Origin: Echinococcus granulosus
Taxonomy: Eukaryota; Platyhelminthes; Cestoda; Cyclophyllidea; Taeniidae
Direction of reading: 5' to 3'
Assembly: GCF_000524195.1 (NCBI RefSeq)
Contig: NW_020170459.1
Span: 318,643 to 382,642 of the forward strand
DNA length: 64,000 nucleotides
Shown: positions 51,216-64,000 of the stretch, in pieces
Position numbering within the stretch: the first letter of the stretch is position 1
Layout: every line of letters begins with the position of its first letter
Notes under the pieces: model-generated
The model's database searches: none
Seen by the model: only the letters and a program-made list of their open reading frames with translations
What the model was told of the DNA's origin: nothing
Made by a program: the position numbers and the translations under genes

Positions 51216-54200
51216 CTGCAGCTGAACCTGTATGAAACTTTTTTCAAATGAATGGTTAACTGGTACTCATTCATTGCAATTTGATGTCAACAAAGAAGCC
51301 AACTAATTGCAACAACATGCCTGTACCGCTGCAATTATTTACCACTTCATGCATGCATGCGAAAGCACGGATGCTCTCTTCATATCCCGATTTGCATACC
51401 GGCAATGTCTGCTGCACCGATAATTTGCACAGTGATTGTAGGGATGCGCAACCTGCTTTGTACCACTAAGCAATGCACGCCTCACCAGAAACATGAGCTA
51501 ACATTCGCTAGTTCTGACAGGAAATGCAAAAGAAGTGATTGGGAATAAGGGATTTGAAGCAGTACAACACACATCGGTAGCCTGCCTCGTATTCATACAT
51601 CGCGGTTTACCAGTCCATTTTGAACCGAACTTGAGTGAAGACGTCAGCTACTTCGATCTGCCGCATAAGTGGGAGTTGAAGCGAAACACCTAATCATTCA
51701 GTTCAAAAATCCACCATTCCACCTACTTGTCTCAGTGTCAGCTAAAGACAAATTAATTAAGCAAACACCATTGCCCTGTTCTGCGACATAGCAATTTCTT
51801 CGTGGCCTACTCAATGCCAATTGTGAAGCAGCTGACTGGTAAATTACCACCAAGTGAAAGTGCACCTCAATTGTTGCCAAGACAGCAAGTATGGAATCGT
51901 CAATTGCCAAGCCATGGGAGAAGTGGTGAAGAATTGGCAATCCCTCTGACAGTTGGGTGAAGAGGCAGAGAGCGCATGAAGCGAGTATCTGTGTCATCAG
52001 CATTGACTGCATCACTTCTCAGATTGCTACGATGATCAGCCAACTCACTTGACCTATGCATCATCCGTGGCCAAAAGTGTTCTCATTAGTGCAAGCGTCC
52101 TTTCGGACATGTGGGTGGTCCAGGTATTAACAGTGGCGAGAGGCAGGCTCTGCACAATGGGTGTGACACGTGAAGAGTGGGCGTTGACAGCGGTGTGAGG
52201 TAAATGAGAAGAAGGTGAAAGAGATGCGTGGGGGTGAGCGGCCTGGATTGTGCATTGCTCAGCAATGCGCCTACATGTCTATTTTTGTTTCGATAGTCAC
52301 TCACTTTAAATAGCATCAAATTTAAAAAAAGGTAATTCTTCTAACCCCGCCCTGTGATCACATGTGCCATACTTTGATGTTCAGCCCATTCGTTTCGAAC
52401 TGTTGCAATGTGAAATGCTCAAACATTTCATTTGGATGTCAACAGCGGTGTGTGGTCCATTCTAAATGCAGGTCAAGGAGTGTGCTCACTCCAGCCATCA
52501 CTAGCTTTGCCTAACACTCACAGGAAAGCTGATAAACGCCTTCGACCTAAAGGGAAAGGGGAGGGTTGTTAGGATGCTTGCGTCGAATTGTCACACAGAT
52601 GCGTTGACTGCCAATCAGACTGTTGGGCTATGACATGAAGTTAATTAGGGGTTAATATCATCTGGTCGAAAGCGCAGGACAATGACCTTCCTGTAACCCC
52701 TTATGAGGCAGTCTTTCTCGCCATTGCCAAATGCGAACCACGCACTGGTTTTAACTTCGGTGGCATCGCGTGGATTTGGCACCGAGGAGAGGAATTGGTG
52801 GTATGTGCCTGCAGTTTAATGCGTCTGCTCGCTTCATCCACCTCATTCTGTCGGTAAACACGTGCAGTTGAAAGTAAATGCGCCTCCTAAATCAAGAGCA
52901 AGTTGCATAAGCTGTCAGTTCCCCAAAGGTGTGTTTATTGGAATACCCATCATTCAGTCATAGGTGGATGCCGTCGCCTGAAAACATCACACTCACTTGA
53001 CCCATTGTCTACTACAACACTTTCGGTGATAACATCCAGCCTAAGCAGCAAATACCGTTCTCGTCAAACAGGAAGCTAATCGCTTTACTACAAATGTTGA
53101 GAAGAATAGAGACGCAAGTGTTGCAGTGTTTCATGAAGGGCTTGTGCAATAAGGCGGTTTCAGGTCATTCAGTGGCAGAGCATGTAGCGTTTGGGAGAAA
53201 TGAAGGGCACGGAAGTATGAAACATGCTGATTTTGTAATTGCAAATCAGAGAGCGCAGCAAACCACTCATCGATGTTTTGAGGGAATTTAGTGTCATTTG
53301 ATGAGTAAGAAGAGGGAAGCGGTGAGTGTGAGGGTCGTGTGTGCTACATGAGTCACAGCAATGACTGGGCAGACCGCACTACCATCAAGTCAATTTGATG
53401 TGGCAAAATAGTGGATGACTTCTGATGTCCACGTAATCGAAGAGTTGGAATTGCATGTGGATGGTGGTAGTGGATGCCGGGCGATGTGTCACGTTAAGTA
53501 GGCTTAAATGAGGAGGTACACCACGTGGCAATTTCCTGCTAACTTACTGTGAACCATGCGCAGATTCGCAAGTAACTCAATCAGCACAAGCGGCCATTAC
53601 CCCCTCATCATATCCGCACGGCGGCCTAATGGAGCCTCCACTAAATGATTTCATGTCGGAGGATGCGTCAACTTCATGCCATCTCCTTATTTGTTCATTT
53701 GTGCACTGGTCACTTGAAGAGCGCCAATGAATGTGCGCAAATGGCTGAAATGATCATGGAGTGGTGTAATGATGAAGGGTAGCAATTTCATCTGCCTTCT
53801 TGTCTTGCTGCCCACTTTTAACACACTAGTCTCGCCTTAAGTTAGCCACTAACGAGAAGCAATTCTCGGAGGAGCTGAGGACGATGCCAGCACTGAAGTA
53901 GCGAGCACTGCACAGAATGGCGTTGCATTGAGTTGTATATTTGCCAACATGTACCCTGGCCTCTTTCATAATTGTGAGTCTCACGGCGTTTGCAGGGGTG
54001 ATTGGATAGCCACACAAATTTAGCCTTGCATAACGTGAGACGCTGGCAGAATAGATGAGAGGAAGAGCCTAGTGGAAGCGACATTTTGGACAACATCTAC
54101 TAACACTTAAACCACTTGCCGATTCCGCGTTTTATTCCTTTGGGATTCATTTCTGCGATTTCAGTATTGTAAGCAATGAATTGCACCACTTGGCGTGTTT

Positions 54201-54755
54201 ACTGCACACCAAGTTAGTGGTTAAAAATCTCACCGAATGGAAGTTTGCTGCCAAAATACTTGTGTTTGATTGGAAAATGGCGACCAGACATATTGCTTGA
54301 CCTATTCCATGTTTTGTATTAAAGCTGTGCAAAATCCAATTTCTCACATCACACAGCTCCATCTCGGTCCTTCAGCCACTTCATTACGTATCGCAGTACC
54401 CAGCCATTTCCTAGATCCTTCAGTTACATCATTTATTCATGACTAAAATAGTGTAATAGCCATTTTTCAGGCGCAACTGGCATTAGTTACGATGGGTAAG
54501 GAGATGATCATGAGGCAAATTATGGAGAGAAGTAATGCGACAACAAATCTCACAATTAGCATTCAACATTGCTATGGAACAACTGAATAAATTCCTTTTA
54601 AACTCGATTTGCAGGATAGGACTAAAAGGAAAGAGAAGAAGCTAATTAGCATTGGTGGTGAAGAGGGTGTTGAGGAGGGCGTTGACCTAGTCAAGTTGAT
54701 TGTGTGGCAAGCGCTGCAACAAATCAGCGATCGCGGTGAGCCAGTGAGACGGGTC

Positions 54756-54763
54756 TATATAAG
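54756..54763 (+). promoter_or_regulatory. Possible TATA box (TATATAAG)
   Basis: A good TATA match in a locally GC-rich stretch near the 3' end of the repeat unit. Short ORFs overlap it on both strands (54609-54920 plus, 54687-54947 minus), but none is convincing, so the target transcript is unknown. The second copy of this part lies outside the window. Confidence 0.2.
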
Positions 54764-56462
54764 GTGCTCGTTGTGGCGCTATGCACCAACACTCAGTGCT
54801 TGCCTCTTTCGCCAATGCATCGACTTCGCTTTGTGGGGTACGAGAGATGTGGGACAGAGAACGAGAAAACTGGAGCATTGTGGTACGCCTTCCATGTCTG
54901 AATACTACCTGCATCGGTAGGCTAGATGCTAGCAATGCACGCATCACACTTGCTGACTTGAAACTCCCAATTCAATATCACTTGCTTACTGAGCTGATCA
55001 CTAGACCAGTCTAGTGAGACAGGCAAATCTCTTTGAATTCTGTGCTCCAACAAGCCTCTTTGCGCTCCTCTCCCTTCCTGATCAACGTATATCTGTTTGT
55101 TTTGCAAGCTAAGCAAGATCCATCTGTCCACTCATCTATTCCAAATTAGTCCTCCTCAGTAATCCTTTCTCAGTGTTTCATTGGATTGATAGACCTGGCC
55201 TTAAAGTGAAAAGCCTTTGCGCAGACAAAGTCACGTAGTCTTGTCGATTTTACTATTTTTAGCAGCCGCAGAGACAGACGTATTTGGCTGGTGTGTGCGT
55301 ACGTGTTAGTGACTGTCCTTCTCATCCACGGAATTAACATGAGTAGCAGGAAGTCGCGACTTCAGGTACCCAAACATATTTTAGTAAGTGCTTCGCTTCT
55401 TCAGGGGAGTCGCCAACCGGTCGTGAACTCTCTAGGTCGAAGTGGAATGATGTGTTACTTTAGTGAGGAGCATTATTGGGAGCTATCTCTATTAGCATGG
55501 CAGAGTAGTGCTGATTTCCTGCTACCAGAATAGCAGAGGAAAATTAATCGAAATAACTCATATGTTCCGTTGTCTTTGTTTTGTTCTTTGGTTTCACTTT
55601 AACTCGCCCCGTTTTAGACGTACCCATTACTGACTCTGTTAAGACGCCCGTACGCGGTGTACTCGAGCAGGCCAGCCAATCGGGCCACTCAAGACGGTTG
55701 GGTGACCAATATGTGGCTTGGGGATGGGGTACATCCAAGCCTATGAAATGGCGCGATCCTACTGGCTACGGAGGGATGACAAATCCGTCAGTAGAGTTGT
55801 GGGGATAAGCCCACATTTTGCACAAACAAGTGGTTGCTCAGGCGACTACTATTGACAAATAAAGCGCCACCTACTCTCGCATCTTGTCTTCTCCCTGACT
55901 TAAAGGGGCCTCAATGAAACTACAGCAAGAGCAGGATAGGACAGCCTAATGTGGAGCCAGTAGCAAACCTGATGGACAAACCAACTGAATGGAGGAATTC
56001 CACCGCCTCTGTCAAACGAGCACTAGAGGCAAAAATGTCTCCTCAAGCTTATATTTTTATCATTAAGCTAAGATCATTTACACATGCTTACTGCATGTCA
56101 TACTATCCCTTTTTGAGAGAAACATTTTCACAGAGATAGTATAACTAGCCAAATTCCGAAGGACAATGTGGTGGTAGCAGATGCTGGATCGTTTACTCAC
56201 AGTACTGGAGTTCTGACTCCGAACCAGAATTAGATGCGCTTCTTAGTCTGTGGTGAGCACGGCGACACTTATGACGCTTGCCCACTGCTTCGCTGATCCT
56301 TCAGGAGCAACGATGCTAGACAAGGACGGAAGCACCGTCATTAGATTGGCCGAAGAGACGACTGCCTATCATTCACATTATTTTGTTTCAGGCCATAAAA
56401 TGTACCTTTGAAGTAACACTACTAGAGAAGGAGTAGCTGGGGTGGTGAACTTACAGAGCCAT

Positions 56463-56840
56463 TCATGTTGAACAAAACGAATAATCGCTTGCACCTCTCA
56501 AAATCGACCGTTCTTTTTTAAACTGTTGGAATAGAGGTTCGGACACACCCTTGTGGCTTATAACAGGTTTGGGAGCATCTAGTTTGCTAAAATGGATTAA
56601 AATTGGAAAGACGGGACATTCACGGTGTGCAGTAGTATGAGTTGTCAGCAGAGCACACAAAGATGTTTGGACCGTTTGTGGAGAAGAAATTGGAACTGGG
56701 TTGTACTCGCATGCAGACTTAGAGCGGTTGAGGCAGTGAAATGCGCCATTCACTGTAAGCAGAGCTGAGAAAACAGTTTTGATTTCCATCAGCACTCCAG
56801 TTATGAGGGCGAGACTGATGACAAACTTGTGGGCACGCAA
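56463..56840 (-). CDS. Unidentified 125-codon ORF in the repeat unit (copy 2)
   Basis: Translation identical to the ORF at 45023-45400, 11,440 bp away. The identity reflects the duplication and is not evidence of selection. Confidence 0.2.
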   Translation of the reverse strand: MRAHKFVISLALITGVLMEIKTVFSALLTVNGAFHCLNRSKSACEYNPVPISSPQTVQTSLCALLTTHTTAHRECPVFPILIHFSKLDAPKPVISHKGVSEPLFQQFKKERSILRGASDYSFCST

Positions 56841-59800
56841 ATTTGACGTGTCCCAGGCTGGTTTCCACGTGCGCCATGCGTACGAACCACTGGGTCATCG
56901 TTGACGTCCACTCTGCTTCGCTTCGCTACATGCCGCGACTACAGCATCCCAGATTTGGGATTTTCAAACCAAGCAGGATTGAAAACCCAAAGTTTGTTGT
57001 GCTTTACATGACATGAAATTAAATGAAGCAGCAGTACCCATTGGATGCAAACATAACAGAGGTGGCAAAGCACCATGCCTGTAGTCACCAAGATTGAACA
57101 AAAGAGGAGGGAGTTGAATGAAACTCGATGCTCACCTCTCAAAAGCCATTCCAATTGCCCGACTAATCTCGGTAGCATTCTTAGTGAATTTTTGTAGTCT
57201 TTAAACATGCACGAGGAGTGAACTCGGTGTAGTAGGCTAATGGTAATCGGCCCTTCCTCTCGACACCACGACTTGAAAGCCTACCAATTGGATTAACAGA
57301 GATCGGACGGCATCAGATCCTTTCCATCCGGCTGTAATTTGCCCATAGCGCGAAATTGGCAGCATCTTCATACAAATTGTTTTAGGTTAGAAAAAAGAGC
57401 AATTTAATGAAAATAGGAAGCCCACAAGTTAAATGCACGGCAGTAAACGAAGTGAAGGGGTGAAACGGCCTCAACTCGAATGATTTGTTTAACATACTAA
57501 AGGCAGTAGGTGGTTTTGTTCTGATAGGTGTCATTTCGTGAAATCATGAGAAATCGTGCAACATACGTGCCTACTCTTCACCAGTTAAGCTAGTCCAGTC
57601 CAGGATTTACAGAAGACTGGTGGGCGCAGATTATCGTAATTCATGTAGGCGTGTAGCGAGATACGATTTCTGAAGTCCAGATGGAATGCTCATGACGAAA
57701 GGATACAACTCTTCATTGAGGGGTGTAGATTAGCTTCGCCTGATTTTGTGGGTCCTGCTACATTAATGCAGGTTTTACTCACCGAGATAATTCAAAAGTC
57801 AAATCCACGGTAACTTCCTTGGGTTTATGTTATTGACTCCACCAATTTGTAAAATGATTACCAAAACTCTGGAAAATAACATATTTGTTTACTGAGACGA
57901 CCGTATAAACTCAACCGAACCAGCTTGAACGTTCCATCAACTATTAGGACAAATGTGGACTTTTTAGTTTACCTTACGTTACTATGCCAGCCGAAGGTTT
58001 GAATTCACAGATCAGAGCATCATTGATGAAGAGGGCAATTTCCTCAATGGAACATACTCGGGTGATAGTACTTCATGTCATCGTCCGCCCATTGTATATT
58101 CAGACAACTGCTACATTGACAACCATCGGTTTTCACCCTCACACCAAGCCGTGGCCATGTAGAATGGACGTACCCACTGGATTTACCGGTAGAGATTCAG
58201 AGGGACTTTCTTATAGTCGGTGAAACCCGATATTATTGGTGCAGCAGTAGGGTACTTATATGGCTCACGATAGGAGTTGAGGAGGAGAATCACCTACTCC
58301 CCTACCCAAGCGCGATGCATTGTTTGAGCAATACCACCCTCTCCATCCACCATAATGCTTGGATGACAACCTTAAAAAGGCGATTCTATATCCGCGGTCC
58401 ATTTAAGTCATTCAGCAGAGCCATTTTGGCCATTACATCCTTTTGCTTTGTCGGACACCACAGAAGCAGTGGCGTGAAGTAACCTCCATTGGAAAGGCCA
58501 GGCTTCAGTCCTCCACATAGCTCTGCAAACAACATACTCGCCTACTTTCCATCACTTAAGCTGGTCCTTTAAACTGTCTGAGTCGCTGCATTGGCTCCAG
58601 CTCATCTTATGACGCAGTTTCTTTTCCCCTCACACCGCATAGTAATTTTAGGGGAGTCCATCTTTCTCTCTTGCGTTTAAATCCGCGTATATTCGCATTA
58701 CGGAATAGAAAGCTAGCGAATAAAGTTGACTCAAACTGCTCCGAGTCGAAGTTCAGCTTTTATTCACCGTTACCGCTTTCAAATCTCAGGGCACTTCAAA
58801 GAGGCTATAAATCTTGCCTTAAAGTGGAGTTTCGCCGAGACAGCTAGGACGCAATTGGAATTACACGATGAAACAACCATTTGTGATGACGCAGATTCGA
58901 GGCTCACAAACGCCACTGACTTGTCACTCCATGCAAAATGAAGTGTCAATTGCTCACCGTAGGTGGACCCCATTTTTACAACTAGTGCTACCTATAATAG
59001 CTTATTTATTACCTCCAATAACTTAATTGTTGCCAGGGCAAAATATCACCATATTTGGCTTTTACAGCGATGGTTAAAGAGACCGGATGAGTCTCACATA
59101 AATCTGTCATTCATGGCAAAGATTTGTGCCTGATCCACCCTTTCAAATCCCTCATTTTAAAGTGTAAATGGTATGTAGGAAATGAATTTGCATTTTTAAG
59201 TAGGTAAGTCGGTACTGCTCTCTCCCACCTCTGTCGCCATACTCGTGAACGAGGAGGACAGGTTTAATGGAGGGGTACAGAAATCATGGTTTAAGCATGT
59301 TCAGCGTGCGTTTCCTCCTCAAACAAAGCCCCTCGCCCAAAAGGCACATTCGCACAGACGCATTTTAGAAACACTTCACAAGTGCTTATGCATCGAATTG
59401 CCTGAATAACAGTGGAAAACCTCCCAAATTTCATCAGCAAGCTGCTGCTCCTACAGTCTGTTGCCACATTAATTACCTTTCACGGTGTGGTCAACCACCT
59501 GCACTGTGATAATTGCAACATACGAATTTGTGTGCTTTCAGCGCATTATTTAAAGTCAAGAAAGTGTGTGGTCGACTGTCCAGATGTTCTTCTTCATTCG
59601 TTAAGCTGAATACATGGCCACATTCAACAAGTCAATTTTGTTCCCCAATTCTGGTGGAGGATGCTTGTGCTCGTACCAAAGACGCTGAAAGTGGAATTAG
59701 GAATGGTTTTACTCGACCTCAATGCACCGCCCCAACCTAGTTTCTACACGCTGACAGCGGAAACTGTGGTTAAAGGAAAAGAAAAAGCCTCTGGACTGGT

Positions 59801-60558
59801 ATCAGCTTCCTGTAGCCAAAGCGCGGGTGCTCTCTTCTGATCTCAATTTGCTGTCAGTCACAACGTATTTGTCGTTGTAACAGCACTCCTTAGGGGCGTT
59901 CACAGTGCGCACTGAGAGGAGGTCGAACAGTATCAACCACAGCAAAGAAGAATGACAAATGCAGAAGATGGAGATGGATTAGTGAGAGTCGGCACTGTGT
60001 GCGAGGAGGGGTGTGTGAGTGAATTGGTGTAGGTGTTACTTGAGGCAGGATGCATGCGAAGATCGGCCAACTTCATCGGTGATGAAGACGTCGACTGACA
60101 GTGCATCAGTAACACGTGGTGGAGTAGTAGGCACTGGTTCTCAATGTAAAGAACTGCCATTGTGCTTCATCGCGAAGCAGTTCCCACTGTCCGTTAACAG
60201 TGGCGAACAATTGGTAAGCATCTGAATGTTCACAGAATGCTCTTTGTTTTGACGAGGCATTCTATTTGGTTTCACTCAGCAATAATTTATGAAAATGTTT
60301 TCCTCATATATTCACATATGGCCAAATTCTCTCAACACAATTATGCAAGCTAAGAAGTGTGCTAAACACATTCCACAACGAGCGAGGTAGTCGCAGTTGG
60401 CACAGCTACCACCAACTCGGTGTGAATTGGAAATAAGTGTACCTCACATTCCCAAATGTTTCTGTTTACGGCCTTTTGCTAGCAATCTACCTACTTCTCG
60501 AAATTTTATCCTGCATGATGAAGTGGCAATAAAACAGTCTTTTGAGGGTCCAGATGAA

Positions 60559-60586
<28 letters not shown>
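60559..60586. repeat. (TG)14 microsatellite, copy 2
   Basis: Same tract as at 49119-49146, with exactly the same number of units. Fast-mutating tracts normally diverge soon after duplication. Confidence 0.97.
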
Positions 60587-60590
<4 letters not shown>

Positions 60591-63500
60591 TGTGGTGTGG
60601 GGGTGGTACAATTGAGTCAGGTGATTTGGCAAACGCATCAGTCATGCATGTGTGGGTGTAGGCGCATGAAGAGGAGCTATTAATGGATTTTACCACAAAT
60701 AGTTGTCGATGATAAGCACACACAGACTGAAATCGGAATGAAGTGAGCAAGAACAGAATGAGAGCTTATCATTGCATTGCTTGGAACAAGCGGCTGGTCA
60801 TTTGAATGCACTCCTGATGTTCACTTGTGCTTGCAGAAACTTTCACGCTTGCAGCATCTGAAGTGCCCTGAAAGCAAAACAGTGAGGCCAGCTGTCGAAG
60901 AGGGCCATATTCCCTTCAGGCTGTGGAAACGAAATGCATCAGTAAAGAGGAATCACCGTGGAGTAGAAGTAGGCGATTGCCTTTCAATGCATGACAGATG
61001 ATTCTGTTTAGACACCTGCAATGACTGCACATTCGTGTGCGGCAATTCATGTTTCTTCTCCATTCATCGCTGCAGGTGATAGGTGACAAAGAGTGATAGC
61101 ACGGGCAGGCGGCAAGTGGGTTCAGCAGCATGTAGTGCCTCAAGAGAGTTTGATGTGTGAAGTAAAGTTCAGGCGAATTGGATGATGCTTTTAGTCATTG
61201 TGGAGGTGGTGTGGACTGCAAGTAGTTAGAGAGGAAACGGCAGAGGAAGGACTGCCACCTGAACAAATCATCGTCTACCCACAAAATTGACAGTCGCATG
61301 CCTCCGCCGACGAAGGAAATAGTGGCACATTTCGAAATACGTGGTGGACACAAACCGCACAGTGTGCATTACGCTTCTGTAAGAGTGAAATAGAAATGAC
61401 ACAACTCACACAGCTTTGTCAATTTTGCAGCTCAATTGGAGTGGATCGAGCAAGTTGTGCAGTCCACGCCTACCAAATTCCTTTTTCTAATTGCTGAACA
61501 CACGCCACCATCTCAATCACGGAAGGTTTGATGGGGTTTGAAATTTGGCTGTGTGGGCCAGAATAACAGTGATGAAATAACCCCGTAATCTGATGCGAAA
61601 CGCATGTGCCACAGAAAGTTGGCAGAGTCGTAAATCGAGGCACCTGATTCATGTAGTGTTTGAAACGGAATGAGGTGGTAGTGTGTTGCAGCTCATCCGT
61701 GCAGCATGGTGCACGCAATTTGGGGCAACGCTTCTGGTGTACATGACAACTCCAACAGACGACAACGGATGCACTACAACTAACAAAGGCGTCCCTCATT
61801 TGTCGAATGTTCTCCTGCAAGACCTCACAACCATATTAAGCTAATTGTGGGATGAAGGACATCTCGTCTAAACGGATCAAGCTAAATGAACTCCACGCTC
61901 TACACAACTCAGTTTGCTTCTCAATGCTTCTGTTGCACCAATCGTGTTGGCGGCAACGCTTTTAACATTCAAAGCCGGAGAGAAGACAGGGTTAGTCGAT
62001 CGTAGACAGGAGTGCCAACAATGCAGCAGTTGAGGAGGGCAGGCAGTATTGTATAGGGGTAGTTCTTGGGGGGTCGTTCACCAACCTCGCAAGAGCATTA
62101 CCATCGCCATACATGATGCAGCTGCCTGCATGTGGAATGCCAGCAACCACTCAACACCGCCTCTGTGGGAGGAAACTGAACCCTACACTGTATGGGGCGT
62201 GTTGGGGAGAAAAGCGTGCATTGTGGCTGCTCACCGTAAGTGGACTCTATTGTTGCAAGTGGAACAACCGACAATTGCTTTATTATTCCCAAGCTTAAAT
62301 ATCACCATGTGCAGCTCACCACAGCGATGTTTGGAAGGCAAGATGGTCTCGATGTAAGTAGCTGATATTGAAATGCAGCTACGGCTGCTGCACCATATCA
62401 AGGCTTTCACTGTAATGCGTGGAATGTATTTTGGAAATAAAATGCCATTTCAAATAAGTGTGGTAGGCTCAGCATTCCGCTCCTCAACTTCAGCCTTAGG
62501 AGTCCTGGAACGAGGATGGGAGCTGCTGGAGGAGAATATGCTTCAGTGGGTAGTGGCAAGTAAATGGATGCAGACATCACATTTAAGGCGTGTTTGAGAT
62601 ACGTCTCCACCAAGCAAAACCTCTCTCCTGGAAGGCACATTCGCGCAAACTTATACTGCAGCTGAACCTGTATGAAACTTTTTTCAAATGAATGGTTAAC
62701 TGGTACTCATTCATTGCAATTTGATGTCAACAAAGAAGCCAACTAATTGCAACAACATGCCTGTACCGCTGCAATTATTTACCACTTCATGCATGCATGC
62801 GAAAGCACGGATGCTCTCTTCATATCCCGATTTGCATACCGGCAATGTCTGCTGCACCGATAATTTGCACAGTGATTGTAGGGATGCGCAACCTGCTTTG
62901 TACCACTAAGCAATGCACGCCTCACCAGAAACATGAGCTAACATTCGCTAGTTCTGACAGGAAATGCAAAAGAAGTGATTGGGAATAAGGGATTTGAAGC
63001 AGTACAACACACATCGGTAGCCTGCCTCGTATTCATACATCGCGGTTTACCAGTCCATTTTGAACCGAACTTGAGTGAAGACGTCAGCTACTTCGATCTG
63101 CCGCATAAGTGGGAGTTGAAGCGAAACACCTAATCATTCAGTTCAAAAATCCACCATTCCACCTACTTGTCTCAGTGTCAGCTAAAGACAAATTAATTAA
63201 GCAAACACCATTGCCCTGTTCTGCGACATAGCAATTTCTTCGTGGCCTACTCAATGCCAATTGTGAAGCAGCTGACTGGTAAATTACCACCAAGTGAAAG
63301 TGCACCTCAATTGTTGCCAAGACAGCAAGTATGGAATCGTCAATTGCCAAGCCATGGGAGAAGTGGTGAAGAATTGGCAATCCCTCTGACAGTTGGGTGA
63401 AGAGGCAGAGAGCGCATGAAGCGAGTATCTGTGTCATCAGCATTGACTGCATCACTTCTCAGATTGCTACGATGATCAGCCAACTCACTTGACCTATGCA

Positions 63501-64000
63501 TCATCCGTGGCCAAAAGTGTTCTCATTAGTGCAAGCGTCCTTTCGGACATGTGGGTGGTCCAGGTATTAACAGTGGCGAGAGGCAGGCTCTGCACAATGG
63601 GTGTGACACGTGAAGAGTGGGCGTTGACAGCGGTGTGAGGTAAATGAGAAGAAGGTGAAAGAGATGCGTGGGGGTGAGCGGCCTGGATTGTGCATTGCTC
63701 AGCAATGCGCCTACATGTCTATTTTTGTTTCGATAGTCACTCACTTTAAATAGCATCAAATTTAAAAAAAGGTAATTCTTCTAACCCCGCCCTGTGATCA
63801 CATGTGCCATACTTTGATGTTCAGCCCATTCGTTTCGAACTGTTGCAATGTGAAATGCTCAAACATTTCATTTGGATGTCAACAGCGGTGTGTGGTCCAT
63901 TCTAAATGCAGGTCAAGGAGTGTGCTCACTCCAGCCATCACTAGCTTTGCCTAACACTCACAGGAAAGCTGATAAACGCCTTCGACCTAAAGGGAAAGGG

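Larger units (their letters stand above)
43962..55401. repeat. 11,440-bp tandem repeat unit, first (complete) copy
   Basis: The sequence from 43962 onward recurs from 55402 onward with a constant offset of 11,440. The preceding bases (43961 and 55401) differ, which fixes the boundary. Every stretch compared is identical, including the simple repeat and all ORFs. The unit holds no recognisable gene; the longest ORF (125 codons) is listed separately. Confidence 0.97.
55402..64000. repeat. 11,440-bp tandem repeat unit, second copy, truncated by the window edge
   Basis: 8,599 bp corresponding to 43962-52560. The junction with the first copy is seamless (no N), with no target-site duplication or transposon end visible. 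All features of the first copy recur at +11,440, for example the TG tract at 60559 and the 125-codon ORF at 56463-56840. Confidence 0.97.

Noticed and set aside
54687..54947. 86-codon minus-strand ORF opposite a TATA-like box
   Set aside because: Looks mildly protein-like but overlaps an equally long plus-strand ORF and has no homology I recognise.
1..64000. tRNA, rRNA, CRISPR or coding transposon genes
   Set aside because: No convincing B-box (GGTTCGAATCC-type) with matching acceptor stem, no CRISPR-like repeat array, and no reverse transcriptase, integrase or transposase motif was seen on either strand.

Overview
The window looks like nuclear DNA of a parasitic flatworm, most likely a cestode of the Taenia/Echinococcus kind. 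Three things point that way: about 40-43% GC by eye, very short spliceosomal introns of 35-48 nt near the 5' ends of genes with kilobase introns further 3', and animal gene families (ZIC zinc fingers, RNFT membrane RING ligase) with flatworm-like divergence. The species assignment is inference. Two runs of exactly 100 N (26547-26646, 43733-43832) are scaffold gaps.

Layout. (1) 672-1224, minus strand: first coding exon of a ZIC/odd-paired zinc-finger gene that continues off the left edge. (2) 1225-8233: about 7 kb of intergenic DNA with no recognisable gene and one hairpin-rich, GC-rich island near 5.8 kb. (3) 8234-19713, plus strand: a complete or nearly complete RNFT1/2-type multi-pass membrane RING E3 ligase gene. 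It has nine coding exons, and the RING finger is split by a 5.3-kb intron. (4) 19714-27836: mostly featureless, with one short ORF near 26 kb that may be a terminal exon, and the first gap. (5) 27837-43674, minus strand: a large multi-exon gene I could reconstruct from phase-compatible exons (about 661 codons as modelled) but not identify. It is helix-rich and ends in a Ser-rich tail. Its 5' end runs into the second gap, and one of its introns holds a pair of diverged direct repeats about 740 bp apart. (6) 43962-64000: an 11,440-bp unit followed by a second, truncated copy that matched at every position I compared and has the same ORF translations. This is either a very recent tandem duplication or an assembly duplication. 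The unit has no convincing gene and contains a second, older and diverged duplication at about 3.3-kb spacing.

The genes have no evident shared pathway: a developmental transcription factor, an ER-type ubiquitin ligase and an unidentified protein. ZIC and RNFT are divergently transcribed; RNFT and the unidentified gene are convergent. No tRNA, rRNA, CRISPR or coding transposon was recognised.
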